A stretch of 64,000 nt of DNA from positions 123,308,095 to 123,372,094 of the forward strand of contig CM061920.1 in assembly GCA_031002005.1 (NCBI GenBank), written 5' to 3'. The stretch's first letter is position 1. Every line of letters begins with the position of its first letter. This document shows, piece after piece, positions 52,335-63,250 of this stretch. The position numbers and the translations under genes were made by a program. The notes under the pieces were generated by a model. It was not told the origin of the DNA. It saw only the letters and a program-made list of their open reading frames with translations, and made no database searches. Source of the DNA: Vandiemenella viatica (Eukaryota > Arthropoda > Insecta > Orthoptera > Morabidae).

Positions 52335-53900
52335 TACGACCTTCTATTACTATTACTCCGCGATTCACTAAAAGTGTGTGGCAGAGGGTGTATTGCACCT
52401 ATCCGAAAGGATAATAGTTTGGAAGGGATATACGGGATATGGCAGGAGGCGCCCATGGGCTATTGTGAGGAACCATCCCAGCATTCGCGTGGAGTGATCT
52501 GGGAAAACCATGGAAAACCCAGGTCAGGATGGCCGGAGAGCTTTATCGAAAGCTACTCCTGTCGGATTTTAAGTTTACTCGTCCGGTAAATCCTTTCTAT
52601 TCCATTCCCTAATCGCTCATGGAAAAAATGAATACAGAAAAGAATCGGTTCTGGCCCTGATTTCTCTTATCTTATTTTCACGGTCACTCCGAGATACGAA
52701 TGTTGCTGGTAGCAATATTTGTTTGCTGTCATTCTGAAATACGTCAATCGTGAATTTTTCAATTAGCTTCCGTCGAGAGCAACGCCTTCGGTGTTCCAGG
52801 TCTTCCCAACCTAACTCCTTCAACATCGCGCTTAAGCTTTCCCTCCAACTATAAATACCTGTCACGAATCGGGCGGCTCTTCTTTGGACCTTCTCTAATG
52901 CCTCCATTAACCCCTTTTGATGGGGACCCCATACAGAACAACAATATTCCAAGTGAGGACGCACTAGTGACTTATATGGAATCGATTTAACTTCCAGAGT
53001 GCATTGTTTTAAATTACGACCTAGAAATCGGAGCATACGATTTGCTTTCCCAATTACATTCTCGATATGTTCATTCCACGACAAATTATTACGAATTGTT
53101 ACCCCTAGGTATTTAGCGGAATCTACCGTTCTAAGAACAGTACCATTAATTGTGTATTCATAGCTAAATGGTGTCACCTTTTTACTTACACACATGACTT
53201 GGCACTTTTTAGCGTTTAACTTCAACTACTAGTCTTTACACCACGCAATTATTTTCATAATATCGTCTTGTAACAAAGCGCAGTCTTCCTGGGTTTTGAT
53301 TTCACGATAAATAATAGCATCATTGGCAAATAATCTTTTCATTCCCCTTATTATGTCACACAAATCATTAATGTATATGAGAAACAACAGAGGCCCTATC
53401 ACGGTTCCCTGCGGAACCCCGGACCTCACCTCGGTAAATGATGAACTCTCACCGTCGAGAACTACACACTGTGTTCTGCCCTTCAGAAAGTCTGCAACCC
53501 AGTCGCATATTTTTCTAGATATGCCATAGCCACGAAGTTTCCTAAGTAACCTAGTGTGAGGCACAGTGTCGAAAGCTTTTTTAAAATCAAATAGAACTAT
53601 ATCAACCTGGGATTGCCCATCTATAATTCGGCATAAGTCGTGAATTAAAAGTGCAAGTTGTGTTTCGCAGCATCGGCCTTTTCTGAATCCATGTTGATTT
53701 GGGTTTAAAAGCTCATCTTTATCCAAAAACCGCATGACATTTGAACAGATGATGTTTTCTAAAATCCTGCAAAATATTGATGTTAACGAGATCGGCCTAT
53801 AATTTTGAGGATCATTAACATACCCATTTTTAAACACTCGACTTACGAAGGCGGTCTTCCATTCGGCTGGTATTTTTCCTTTATCATGTCAGTCCAGACA
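52335..53900 (-). pseudogene. LINE family D: RT and 3' UTR
   Basis: 5'-truncated CR1-like RT on the minus strand. Frame 53229-53837 has NYRPISLTSI, QHGFRKGRCCETQL, LFDFKKAFDTV, SGVPQGTVIGPLLF and FANDAIIY, where the catalytic first aspartate of F/YADD is asparagine. One stop follows. Frame 52617-53225 holds KYLGVTIRNNLSWNEHI, RPHLEYCCSVWGP and VQRRAARFVTG to the natural C-terminus. The 3' UTR (52340-52616) contains a block shared with SINE family A and ends in TAATAG-type repeats at about 52335. Stop and catalytic change make it inactive. Confidence 0.9.
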
Positions 53901-54140
53901 CCTTCGGTGGGGAAAGTACAAGCCGATGGACTCGCGTATTCCCGCCAGGCGCAATGACCTGTTGTTGACCACAGTCTCAAGGGGACCCATTCAAGGCTTC
54001 AGGAAGTGGAGGCTCAGGTAAAAACACCCCACCCCACTCGTTTTTGTTGCGGGGTTCGTGGCGACGGTCTGTCCCAGCTAAGTAATGGTGTATCCGGGTC
54101 ATCGTACCTTCCGTCGAAACTTCTTATTTAAATTTAATTA
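53901..54140. other. GC-rich unidentified segment
   Basis: More GC-rich than the surroundings (for example CACCCCACCCCACTCG, GGCGACGGTCTGTCCC). It looks like retroelement UTR but has no match in the window and no coding frame. Confidence 0.35.
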
Positions 54141-54184
54141 AAATTGCTTACAATCATGTAGCAATATCCTGCACACCCATCTTC

Positions 54185-54645
54185 CCCCTTTCCTGCACCC
54201 ACCTACATTTGCCCTCTGCAAATTTCAACTTTAAATTCTTTCAAGGTTTTTGGTAAGTTATTCATCATTTCTCTTGGTAACTTATTGCAATCCCAGGCAG
54301 CCTTAGCTAAAAAGTAGAATTTTCCTACACCCTTGTGCCTGCTATTGAGTGCCATCTTGTGGTCACGATCATCTTTTCGCTTCCAAGCATTACTTTTAAT
54401 TCTTACACCAAAATCTTTCCATGCCTCATCACCAATATAAGCCTTGTACACTCCCATGACCCTCTTCAGCCTCCTTTTGTCTTCCAATGAGACACATTTC
54501 AGCTTTTACTGATTGTGTTCTGTGATAATTACCAGAAACAAATCTAGCAGCCCTTTTTTGCACCCCCTCAGACTCCTGTATTTCCTACTACGTTTCCAAT
54601 GTTTCTTGCCCAGTCTAGCGAAGCTAGCACAGAACTCATTATTCG
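54185..54645 (-). pseudogene. LINE family C, RT C-terminal part
   Basis: Minus-strand remnant: QKRAARFVSGNYHRTQSV near 54490-54560, then 54487-54203 with RRLKRVMGVYKAYIG, KLPREMMNNLPKTLKEFK. Best copy of the family also seen at 320-440 and 4690-4985. The RT catalytic core is missing. Confidence 0.8.
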
Positions 54646-54769
54646 CGCCATACAAAATAATATTTGTCCAGTGCATACCCTTATTAAAGTAAGATGAATA
54701 TTCCTTATTACCTTGCGTATTTTATAAAATTATATATAAAAATATGATCACCCAAGATTTTATGTGTAA
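54646..54769. other. AT-rich interval
   Basis: Short AT-rich sequence ending at the Helitron target (A at 54769). Nothing recognised. Confidence 0.4.
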
Positions 54770-55885
54770 CTAGCTGACCCGGCAAACGTTGTTTTGCCAT
54801 ATAAATAACTTTCAAGTAATTTATAGTGTATACAAAAAGTAGCTTACTTATTGTAAGTATGTATGTATGTAAGAATGTGTATATTGTATGTATGTAAGAA
54901 TGTGGTATATGCCTGAAATAGGCATGGAGCGCTGTGAACGATGAGGGAATATAAAAATAACAAAACGTCTACATTTTTTGCCGCTAAAATTGCTCTTTCT
55001 GCAAGCCACTCATGATTTATGTACTGTGTGTGTACATCGGGAAATATTTGTTCAATGAGAGTATCTTGCGAATCAGCGATTGTGAAGAAATCGATCGGTA
55101 ATTTTACGTATCCAGTTTCATCTATAGCAACTTTTCCATCACCGATATCTAAGAGTTGTTTTGAAAATGTTCCAGCTGATGGATCTTGAAGCATTTGAAC
55201 GCGCATATTTACTTTTAGCTGTAATTTTTCAACATTACGCCACAATGGAGATGATTTTAAGCAAGCGTTGTACTCATCAGCGTATGTTGAACTTGGAATG
55301 ACTGGAAGTGTTTGTCTGAAATCACCTGAAAGGACCAATAGAGTTCCGCCAAATAGTTTGTTGTTGTTTTTAATATCTTTCAATGTCCTGTTCAACGCCT
55401 CAAGCGAATGTTTGTGTGCCATAGTACATTCATCCCAGATGATAATTTTACACCGTTTCAGCACGGTGGCCATGGACGATTGTTTCTTAATGTTGCATAC
55501 TGCGTCAGGGTTATTCTGAATATTTAGTGGCAGCTTAAATACTGAATGAGCTGTTCTGCCTCCATCCAATAAAGTTGCTGCAATGCCCGATGATGCAACG
55601 GCCAATGCGATGCCATTATTTGATCGTATTTCAGCAAGAATTATCAAAATAATGAATGTTATTTTTGTATGTTGTATCATAAAAAAATAAAAAATAAAAA
55701 TTTTGTCTAAAAAATAAAAAAAAAATTAGGGGTGGACTACCCTTAACATTTAGGGGGATGAAAAATAGATGTTTGCCGATTCTCAGACCTACTTAATATG
55801 CTCACAAAATTTCATGAGAATCGGTCAAGCCGTTTCGGAGGAGTATGGGAACGAAAATTGTGACATGAGAATTTTATATATAAGA
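54770..55885 (-). mobile_element. Helitron with helicase remnant, 1.1 kb
   Basis: The 3' end is at 54770 (reverse complement ends GCCGGGTCAGCTAG, then T) and the 5' end at 55885 (reverse complement begins TCTTATATATAAAATTCTC, preceded by A), so inserted between A and T as Helitrons do. Both terminal sequences are of a type common in insects. Internal deletion has left only part of a helicase. Confidence 0.88.
54940..55640 (-). pseudogene. Helitron Pif1-like helicase, middle part
   Basis: Minus frame with ALAVASSGIAATLLDGGRTA, HSVFKLPL, KIIIWDECTMAHKHSLEALN (Walker B, DE), LVLSGDFRQTLPV and a VNMRVQ block, then FPDVHTQYINHEWLAERAIL. The P-loop that should lie just upstream of ALAVASSGIAA is replaced by unrelated sequence, and everything after AILAAKN is lost. 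Not functional. Confidence 0.9.
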
Positions 55886-55959
55886 TATCTAATACACTTC
55901 ATTAATATGATAAAATACGCCACGGAATGTGGCGCTAAGCGTCACATTACAACATCGAT

Positions 55960-56845
55960 TCAGAAAAGGCCAATGCTACGAGACAGATAATGCACTTTCC
56001 ATTCACGACTTGTGCCGTATTATAAATAAGCAATCCCAGGTTGACATAGTTCTATTAGATTTAAAAAAAATGCTTTAGACACTGTGCCTCACACTAGGTT
56101 ATTTACGAAACTTCGTAGTTATGGCATATCTAGACAAATAGGCAATTGCGCTGCAGACTATCTGAAGGATAGAACACATTCTGTAGTTCTCGACGGTGAG
56201 AATCATATGCTCCGATTTCCAAGTCGTAATTTAAAGCAGTGTACACTGGAGGTTAAATCGACTAGTGCGTCCTCACTTAGAATATTGTTATTCTGATGGG
56301 GCCCCCAGCAAAATGGGATAATGTAGGAAATAGAGAAGATCCAAAGCAGAGCCGAACGATTCGTGACAGGTGTATAGCTGGAGGGAAAGCGTAAGCGATG
56401 TTGACGGAGTTAAGTTGGAGAGACCAGGAACACCGAAGGCGTTGCTCTCGGCAGCACCTAATTGAAAAACTCACGACTGACCTATTTCAGGATGACAGCA
56501 AACACATATTACTACCATTAAGATTCGTATCTAGGAATAACCGAGAAAATAAGATAAATTAGGGGCAGAACCGATTCGTTTCTATACTCATTTTTTCAAC
56601 AAGGAAATAGGGAATTGAACAGAAAGGATTTATCGAGCGATAAAACTTAAAATCTGATAGGAGTAGGTCTCGGTAAACCACTCTGGCCATCCTGGGCTTC
56701 CCATGTTTTTTCTGGATCGCTCCAGGTGAATGCCGGGATGGTTCCTGTATATCCCTTCCTATGCACAAACAATGAGACATTAGTATAGGTACAATGCATC
56801 ATCCGCCACCCACTTGTAGTGAACTGCGAAATAATAATAACTTGG
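55960..56845 (+). pseudogene. LINE family D, second copy, internally deleted
   Basis: Plus-strand relative of 52335-53900. Blocks: LDTVPHTRLFTKLRSYGISR (about 56072-56130) and VVLDGE (56189), which jumps directly to MLRFPSRNLKQCTLEVKS (56206-56260), so the catalytic RT motifs between are deleted. The C-terminal part follows with stops to TDSFLYSFF near 56590. The 3' UTR (56600-56840) again carries the SINE A-like core (CACTCTGGCCATCCTGGGC; GAATGCCGGGATGGTTCCT) and ends in AATAATAATAA at about 56830. Confidence 0.85.
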
Positions 56846-56849
56846 CTTT

Positions 56850-57305
56850 CCACGCGCGTGTATCGCATCAGCCCTTTTAGAAATATGTGCTGATGCGGCG
56901 CTTTTCATCCAGCGGCATTTCATGGTGCGTAGTTCAACATTTGACGCACATAATATCAACAGTCGGCAGTCCCATTTATGGCGTAGTGGTGAATCCATTT
57001 TTCGAACCCTCAACATCTACACAATCCGTCGTAAGGCTAGCCAATCCATTAGCTACCGTATAGTGGCTATTCTAGAAGAATGCAGGTACGAGTTGCTCAC
57101 ATTTTATCACAAGGGTTGGAGTAAATCTTCTCCCTAGCTATTAAAGAGGCCCAGATTTATTTTAAACCTATCACGGCACCGCTGTCAATGTTTTTATTAC
57201 TGTTTTTAAAGAAATTTTAAATCAGCATCATGCTTTTAACCCTTTCCATTCGGATGGGTCTAAGCAGGCTAACGGATCACCTTGCTCCGTAGCGTTCCCT
57301 CCCTC
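56850..57305 (+). pseudogene. Fragment of I-clade LINE ORF2
   Basis: Aligns with 22870-23335 of the complete LINE: thumb-region blocks (RIASALLEICADAA-like, then ISYRIVAIL, HKGWSKSSP) and the start of RNase H (SDGSKQANGS), with stops and a deletion. Same family, clearly older. Confidence 0.8.
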
Positions 57306-57321
57306 ACAACAAGGAGGGAAT

Positions 57322-58519
57322 ATGGCGTCGCGTGTGGAAGTGTTGATCAACCGCTTTACAGAAAATGCAAATTTCTTTAATCTAAAATGTGTTTCGTGTA
57401 ATGAAGCTGTCATTAACGGCATCCGGTTATGCTCAGTTATGCATGTATGGATTCATAATGCTTGTTTAGACAAACTTGTAACGATAAACCCGGTATGTGA
57501 ATGTGGACAAACCATGTGTAATAACCTTGAAACTGCAATGAGAAAATATAACGCCGGCATGAATGAAAGTGTGTTACAATGTGTAAAACAAGAATTAACT
57601 GCTGCTCAGAAATATGTGGTTAACTTAAAAACTGTACTCAAAGAAATCAGTGCTGAGGATTCATACAAAAATAGTGATCAAAGTGTTGTATATATTAAAC
57701 CTAAGAAGTGTTGTCATGCTATCAAGAACTGTGAAAATATGTCGCTACCAACAAGAAATAGATTTGAGATTCTCAAATCTGAAGAGAAACATCTTACACA
57801 AGAAGAGAAGACAGTACATGACACCAGATGCGTAAAAATTAAACATAAATACAGCTGTAAATACCCTGGAAAGAAAGTGATGAAGAAACAAAGCGTGTAT
57901 ATTTTAGCGGATAGCCATGGCAAAGGACTAGCTTCTGTTTTAAAAATGAAAAGTTCTCTGTGACAGGAATAGTAAAGCCAGGTGCGCCTCTCAATGAAGT
58001 GTTAAATACTGGTAGTCTGCCACCCGGCAGCACATGTGTTGTAGTGGGAGGAGCGAATGATGTATATCAAAATGAAGCCAGAATGCGACCAGAAAACTAA
58101 AACAACTGTTGACAACAAGAACTGATCTCCAGTTTTACGTAACAAGCATACCGCACAGACATGACCTGATTGAATGGTCCTGCGTAAATACTGAAATAAC
58201 TGCAACAAACAGAAAGTTCAAGAAGATTTGCAGTGCTTTTCTAAATGCAGAATTTATTGAACTGGATTCCTCGGATAGAAGTCACTTCACGCGACATGGC
58301 CTACACAGAAATAACTTAGGTAAAACCATAATGGCTGAAAACATTATTAATAACATAAAGTGCAATACGGAAATGACCAGAAACTTTAAAACCATACCGT
58401 TACAAAATACAGTTGGTAGCTATCAAGAAGAACCAGTACTAGGTCAAGATGGTGCTGAAAGTAAAGCTGAGATCAAAGAAGGAAAGCAGGGTGATTCTTC
58501 AAGAAGTCAGCACCTATAA
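57322..58519 (+). pseudogene. CR1-like LINE ORF1: PHD-like finger and SGNH esterase
   Basis: The frame from ATG 57322 starts with a cysteine/histidine finger (CVSCNEAV, HVWIHNACL, CECGQTMC; residues about 25-70), then a helical/basic linker. At about residue 195 there is an SGNH-hydrolase block I, ILADSHGKGLAS (catalytic serine). A frameshift near 57960 moves the rest: VVVGGANDVYQ (block III) near 58038; after a stop near 58098, the block V region HFTRHGLHRNNLGK near 58278 carries the catalytic histidine. Esterase-bearing ORF1 proteins are known in CR1/L2-type LINEs. Broken here. Confidence 0.82.
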
Positions 58520-58599
58520 CAAGCAGGCGTAGTAACAGGAAAATCATTTCACCATTAAATAGAGAAGATGATTTTTTATACTGGACACAGAGCAGGAGA

Positions 58600-60378
58600 A
58601 TACACAACAAGTGCTAAAGAACAGTGAACAAAACCATCACAGTGTAAATTTTGAAGAGAATAACAAAGGAAAAAATGTCAAATCAAGTAAAGGCATTAAA
58701 ATAGAGGGCACTGTTAAAGAGGTAAGTGGTCGAGCAAATGTACATACTGAAAAAGCAAATTCAAGCTTTATAATTTATCATCAAAATGTGCAATCCCTTA
58801 AAAATAAAAAAAATGAAATTGAATTACTCCTTTCAACACAGCTTAAAGAGGTAGCAGTCATATGCTTTACAGAACACTGGCTCAGTACTTCTCAACTGAA
58901 TGTTACTAACTTTCCTAACTTAACTTTAGCTACATATTTTTGCAGAAGTGAATCAAAACAAGGAGGGAATTGTATATTTATTAAAAACGACATTGATTTT
59001 AAGGAAATTAGTACAATCCAAAAATATTCTATAGAAAAAACACTTTCAGATATCTGGAATATACATTCCAAAAAATAAAATAATATTAATGTGTGTATAC
59101 AGATCTCCAGATGGGGACAGTAACATATTCCTTAACATGTTTGAGAAAGCACTAAAAACATTACCATTAGTAAATAGAAATGTAATTATATGCGGTGATT
59201 TTAACATAGATTTTACTAAGGATTCAAAGTTGATAAATGATACTTTGAGTCTCGTATCCTCATTCAATCTTAAAAGTCTGATAGAAACACCTACACGCAT
59301 TACAAAAAATTCTTCAACAACAATTGACCAAATTTTTCTAAATAATACTAATTACAGACATAATGTGATGAATTTTGACACAGGTTATTCTGACCATTTA
59401 GCACAAGTTTTAACATTAAAATTAGAATCTAACATTAACACACATACAAATATAAAATCACGTAGCTTTAAGGATCAACAGATCAACCAATTTAATAATC
59501 TCTTAAGAAATGAAACATGGGAAGAAGTGTATAATTGCACAGATACAAATGAGAAATATAACTTATTTATAAGTACATTTTTGTATATTTTGAAATATGC
59601 TTCCCACTAAGAACACGAAAGCAAAATGTAGGCCTAATAAACAATGCAAAGGGCTGGTATTTTAGTATCAATAAAAAAGAAACAGTTGTTACATGCAACT
59701 TCTAAGACACAGGAAACAACTCCAGAATTTGATAAATATTTCAAAAATACAAACAGGTTCTTAACAAGGTAATAAGACAAGCAAAGAAACTAGGAAAATG
59801 AGAGATATATTTCCTCAGCTATCAATAAAATGAAAGCCATGTGGAAGGTAGTGAAGAATGAAGTAGGAGCAAGACAGGTAGATAACCGTAATATTCAGCT
59901 TGAATAATATCTGATCCTATAGAGATTTCTAACACCTTTAATACATATTTTTCAAACATTGCCGAAGATTTGATTACTAAAAATTTTGGCAAGTCCAACA
60001 CTCAAACTAATGCCAAACATGATAATAGCAAAACCCTGTTTATTCAGCCAACAAATGAAGAGGAAGTATTAAAAGTTATTGGGGAGTTGAAACCTAAATT
60101 TTCATCTGGAATTGATGATGTCCCAGATTTTCTATTAAAAAAATGTGCTGAGTTTATAGCTTGTCCTCTCTCTCATATATCCAATAGCTCATTCTCTAGT
60201 GGAACATTTTCCAGATAGGTTTAAAATAGCAAGAGTAAAACCCCTTTTTAAAAAGGGGAAAAAGATAAGGTGTCGAACTACCGTCTAGTGTCAGTCCTCT
60301 CATGTTTCTCTAAAATCTTAGAAAAAACTATTTCACAAAAGACTAGTTAACTTCTTAGAAAATAATAATGTATTCAGA
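58600..60378 (+). pseudogene. CR1-like LINE ORF2: endonuclease and RT start
   Basis: Endonuclease blocks: YHQNVQSLKNKKNEI (58780), CFTEHWLS (58864), after a stop near 59078 YRSPDGDSN, ICGDFNIDF (59190) and GYSDHLAQVL (59384). The linker is then broken by several stops, and the N-terminal RT region follows (59970-60218, ending FSSGIDDVPDFLLKKC), then FSKILEKT near 60310. The ORF is lost at 60389 where a Helitron starts; later RT motifs are not found beyond it. Confidence 0.85.
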
Positions 60379-60389
60379 TTTATAAATAA

Positions 60390-63250
60390 CTAGCAGTTAC
60401 CCGCGACTTCGTCCGCGTTGAAAAGTGTTGTATATAAGATTTTCTTGAGAGGTCTGGTTGCTCAGTGGTTAGGGCGTCCAACTGGAGATGGAAAAGTCCC
60501 CAGCTTGAATTCCAGTCTTGGCGAGGATTTTCAAAGGTCCCTAGCTCGACCTTCACCTCTGGCATAGGTTGGTGTGTGATGTGAATTACGCCAGAATGCT
60601 CACTTTGTTCTGATTCCGTGTTGAACTGTGGGTCCTCTATGTCCGGTAGGATTACTGGGTTACGTTAAGAGGCTACGAAAGGGACTGATTCCGGAGACGT
60701 AAAGAAGTCTTGTCACCAGGTCAATACGACCATACAGTTTATTTAAGAGCTATTTTTATTAGTAATAGTAGTAATAAATGTTGCAATAAAATAACAAAAA
60801 TCTATTTATGTTCCACAACTACTTCACTGAATTGATAAAGCAGTAAAAATATTCAGTTTGTAAGGAGTATTTTCAGTTTAATATATCCGTATATACAATA
60901 TTGAGGATTTGTCTCCTAGGTTTTGGCTATTTTCATAGCCCTAGTTTTCTTAATTTTTGAAATATTTGAATTTCGTTTACCCAACATCTCTTAAAATTAC
61001 TAATTTCATCACGCGAATAAAAATGAATATAGTTTTAATTAATGGAAGCTCAAAACGTCAAAATATTAGCAATACATTGATGGAATAGACTAAATATCAA
61101 CAACAAAAAAATACTAACATCCAAACAGCAAATAAATACTTAAGTGGCCCAAGGACGTTCATTTCCATTAGTAAAATTGCGATACTAAAAATGAATATTT
61201 TGATTTGCATTGAGTACTGAAAAAAATCTTTAAAAAAAGAACTTAATTTCCTCTTTGAATATTTTTTTTTTTTTAAGGATATATTGGTTCCATCAACAGA
61301 AATTTACATATTATAGTAGTAAGTATAGTAGTAATTGATTCTTTTATCCATAATAATCAGAGGTATTGCGGTAATGGTTTCTCTATCTCTGGAAACAACT
61401 GAATTGCCTATATACCGTTTACTATAGTTCATTCGTTTCGATCCATTCAATTCTGCGCTAAAATATAAATTTCAATATTAAAGTAGTAATAGATTGTTTC
61501 TTCATATTCGGTTTTTATTCTGCATACAGAATAATGACTACCGGCGAATTACCACTCCGCTTTTCCGCCACTCCACTACGGTATCTGAATAAAACATTGA
61601 TAAATTTAAAAAATTTACTTCGGGCAACGCCGCATGGTTCTGCTAAATCGTCCAAGCTTAATATAGATCTTTTGATACAATATCGGTACAAAGCGATACA
61701 TGATGTCACTAAAATGGCGCTCATGAAAGAAGCTGAATAACTAATAATGTTTCAGTTCTCATTCTGGCCCAGGCTGCGTTTTAAAATTACCGCTAGAAAA
61801 TCAAAGCTTCTATCACTCGCACATTAATACATTCACTATATTGTATGTTAGTGACGTCATGAATAGCGAAATAAACTTACTTATTATTAACGCAGTAAAT
61901 TAAATACTGAATACGTCTAAAACTACATTCAGCCGCATGAACTATGTCGTCAGCTTCATGACAGTTATTGAGGTAACGTAATTAAAAAATTTATGCTAAA
62001 ATGCTTTTAACTTACAGTGTACAACGGAAAGTCCACAATTCTCTACGATCGTTAATATTGCAGGTCAAATGTACATCGCGATAAAGTTAATTTATTGCTC
62101 GTGATTTAGTAAGGTGTATAATGAAATTAATTGTGATAGTAATTTATGATATACTAATTAGGAATTTTGATACAGAAAATTCTGTTACCACTCGAAATGT
62201 AGGTCCAGAGCATTTAATGTGTTGAGATGTGTTCGTATCGTTTGATTTTGTAGCGGCAGTATTAGCAGAAATGTGGTTTGGTTGAAATGCTGCCTGGACC
62301 AGAATGTTTTTTGTTACAGCAGATGGCAGAAGGAATTTAGTTGTTATGCTCCTGCAAATGAGGTGTATTGTGTTGTAAACGACTTTCAGTGTTACTTCAT
62401 GAAACAATAAGTTTCTACATTAGCCCATTGAATACATTCGTTTTAAGTGTAGCGTTCGATAGATATTTGCAGAATATTGAACATAAATAAAAGCAGTACT
62501 ATTCGTACAAAAATTCTGAAAAAATAAAAAGGGTTAGTTAAGTTTTAAATTTCGGCAAAAATAATTTGTAATACACAGACTGTATAGTAACAAAAAAGAA
62601 ACAGGAAATAACCGAGATAGAATGGAATCCTTTACATTTTTATTGGGGCACGACCATTTTGCACTTTCAGTGAACCGACTTTCGTGCTGGTATACTCATA
62701 GCATTTTACTTTTTTTTCCAAGCTTTGATTTTTTATATTTATTATAACGCATATATTACGAACGAAATTATGGTTAATATTTGATATGTCATAGTATTTT
62801 ATGTACGCAAATGAAAACATCTCTTTGCGAACTTGACAATAACCTTTCTTTTTTTAATTTAAGGTTAAGAACAGATTTATATTTCCTGCTTGTCAAGTGC
62901 GTCAGTTTTATGGCTTTTAAACTAAACACAAACTTGCATATGTAAGTAGGTTTTTGCTATTATTTTGACTTTGAGAAGTAGTGTTTGCGATTTACTTAAA
63001 AAGCAAAGAGTAAACGTGGCACGGCTATCTACGAGTAGGAAACTCTTTGTTGCTTCCGAATTGATATTAATGGCAATTTCTAAAAGAACTATGCGTTTTT
63101 GCGGGATAAAATCTATCCTATTGCACTTCGCACGCAATTAACTGACTTCATGCCAAATTTCATTCAAATATGTTGAGTTATTAAGGCGTGATTGACTGCC
63201 AACGTACATCCAAACACACATCCGAACTTTCTCATTTATAGATATATAGA
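60390..63250 (-). mobile_element. Non-autonomous Helitron, about 2.9 kb
   Basis: The left edge is a clean Helitron 3' terminus: reverse complement has the hairpin CGCGGACGAAGTCGCG, then GGTAACTGCTAG, next base T. The right edge is a 5' terminus: reverse complement begins TCTATATATCTATAAATGAG, preceded by A. No Rep or helicase sequence is inside. It contains a SINE B copy near its left end and motifs of the 5.6-8.9 kb repeat cluster (GGTTGAAATGCTGCCTGGACC at about 62280). The pairing of the two ends is inferred; a second ATATAAGAT near 60432 could be another 5' terminus. Confidence 0.6.
60445..60745 (+). mobile_element. SINE family B, most complete copy
   Basis: A-box-like GGTTGCTCAGTGGTTAGGGC and B-box-like GCTTGAATTCCAGT head. 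Body has CGACCTTCACCTCTGGCATAG, CTGATTCCGTGTTGAACTG, GGTTACGTTAAGAGGC and TGTCACCAGGTCAATACG. Best copy of the family at 41965 and 33836. Target duplication not resolved. Confidence 0.8.
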
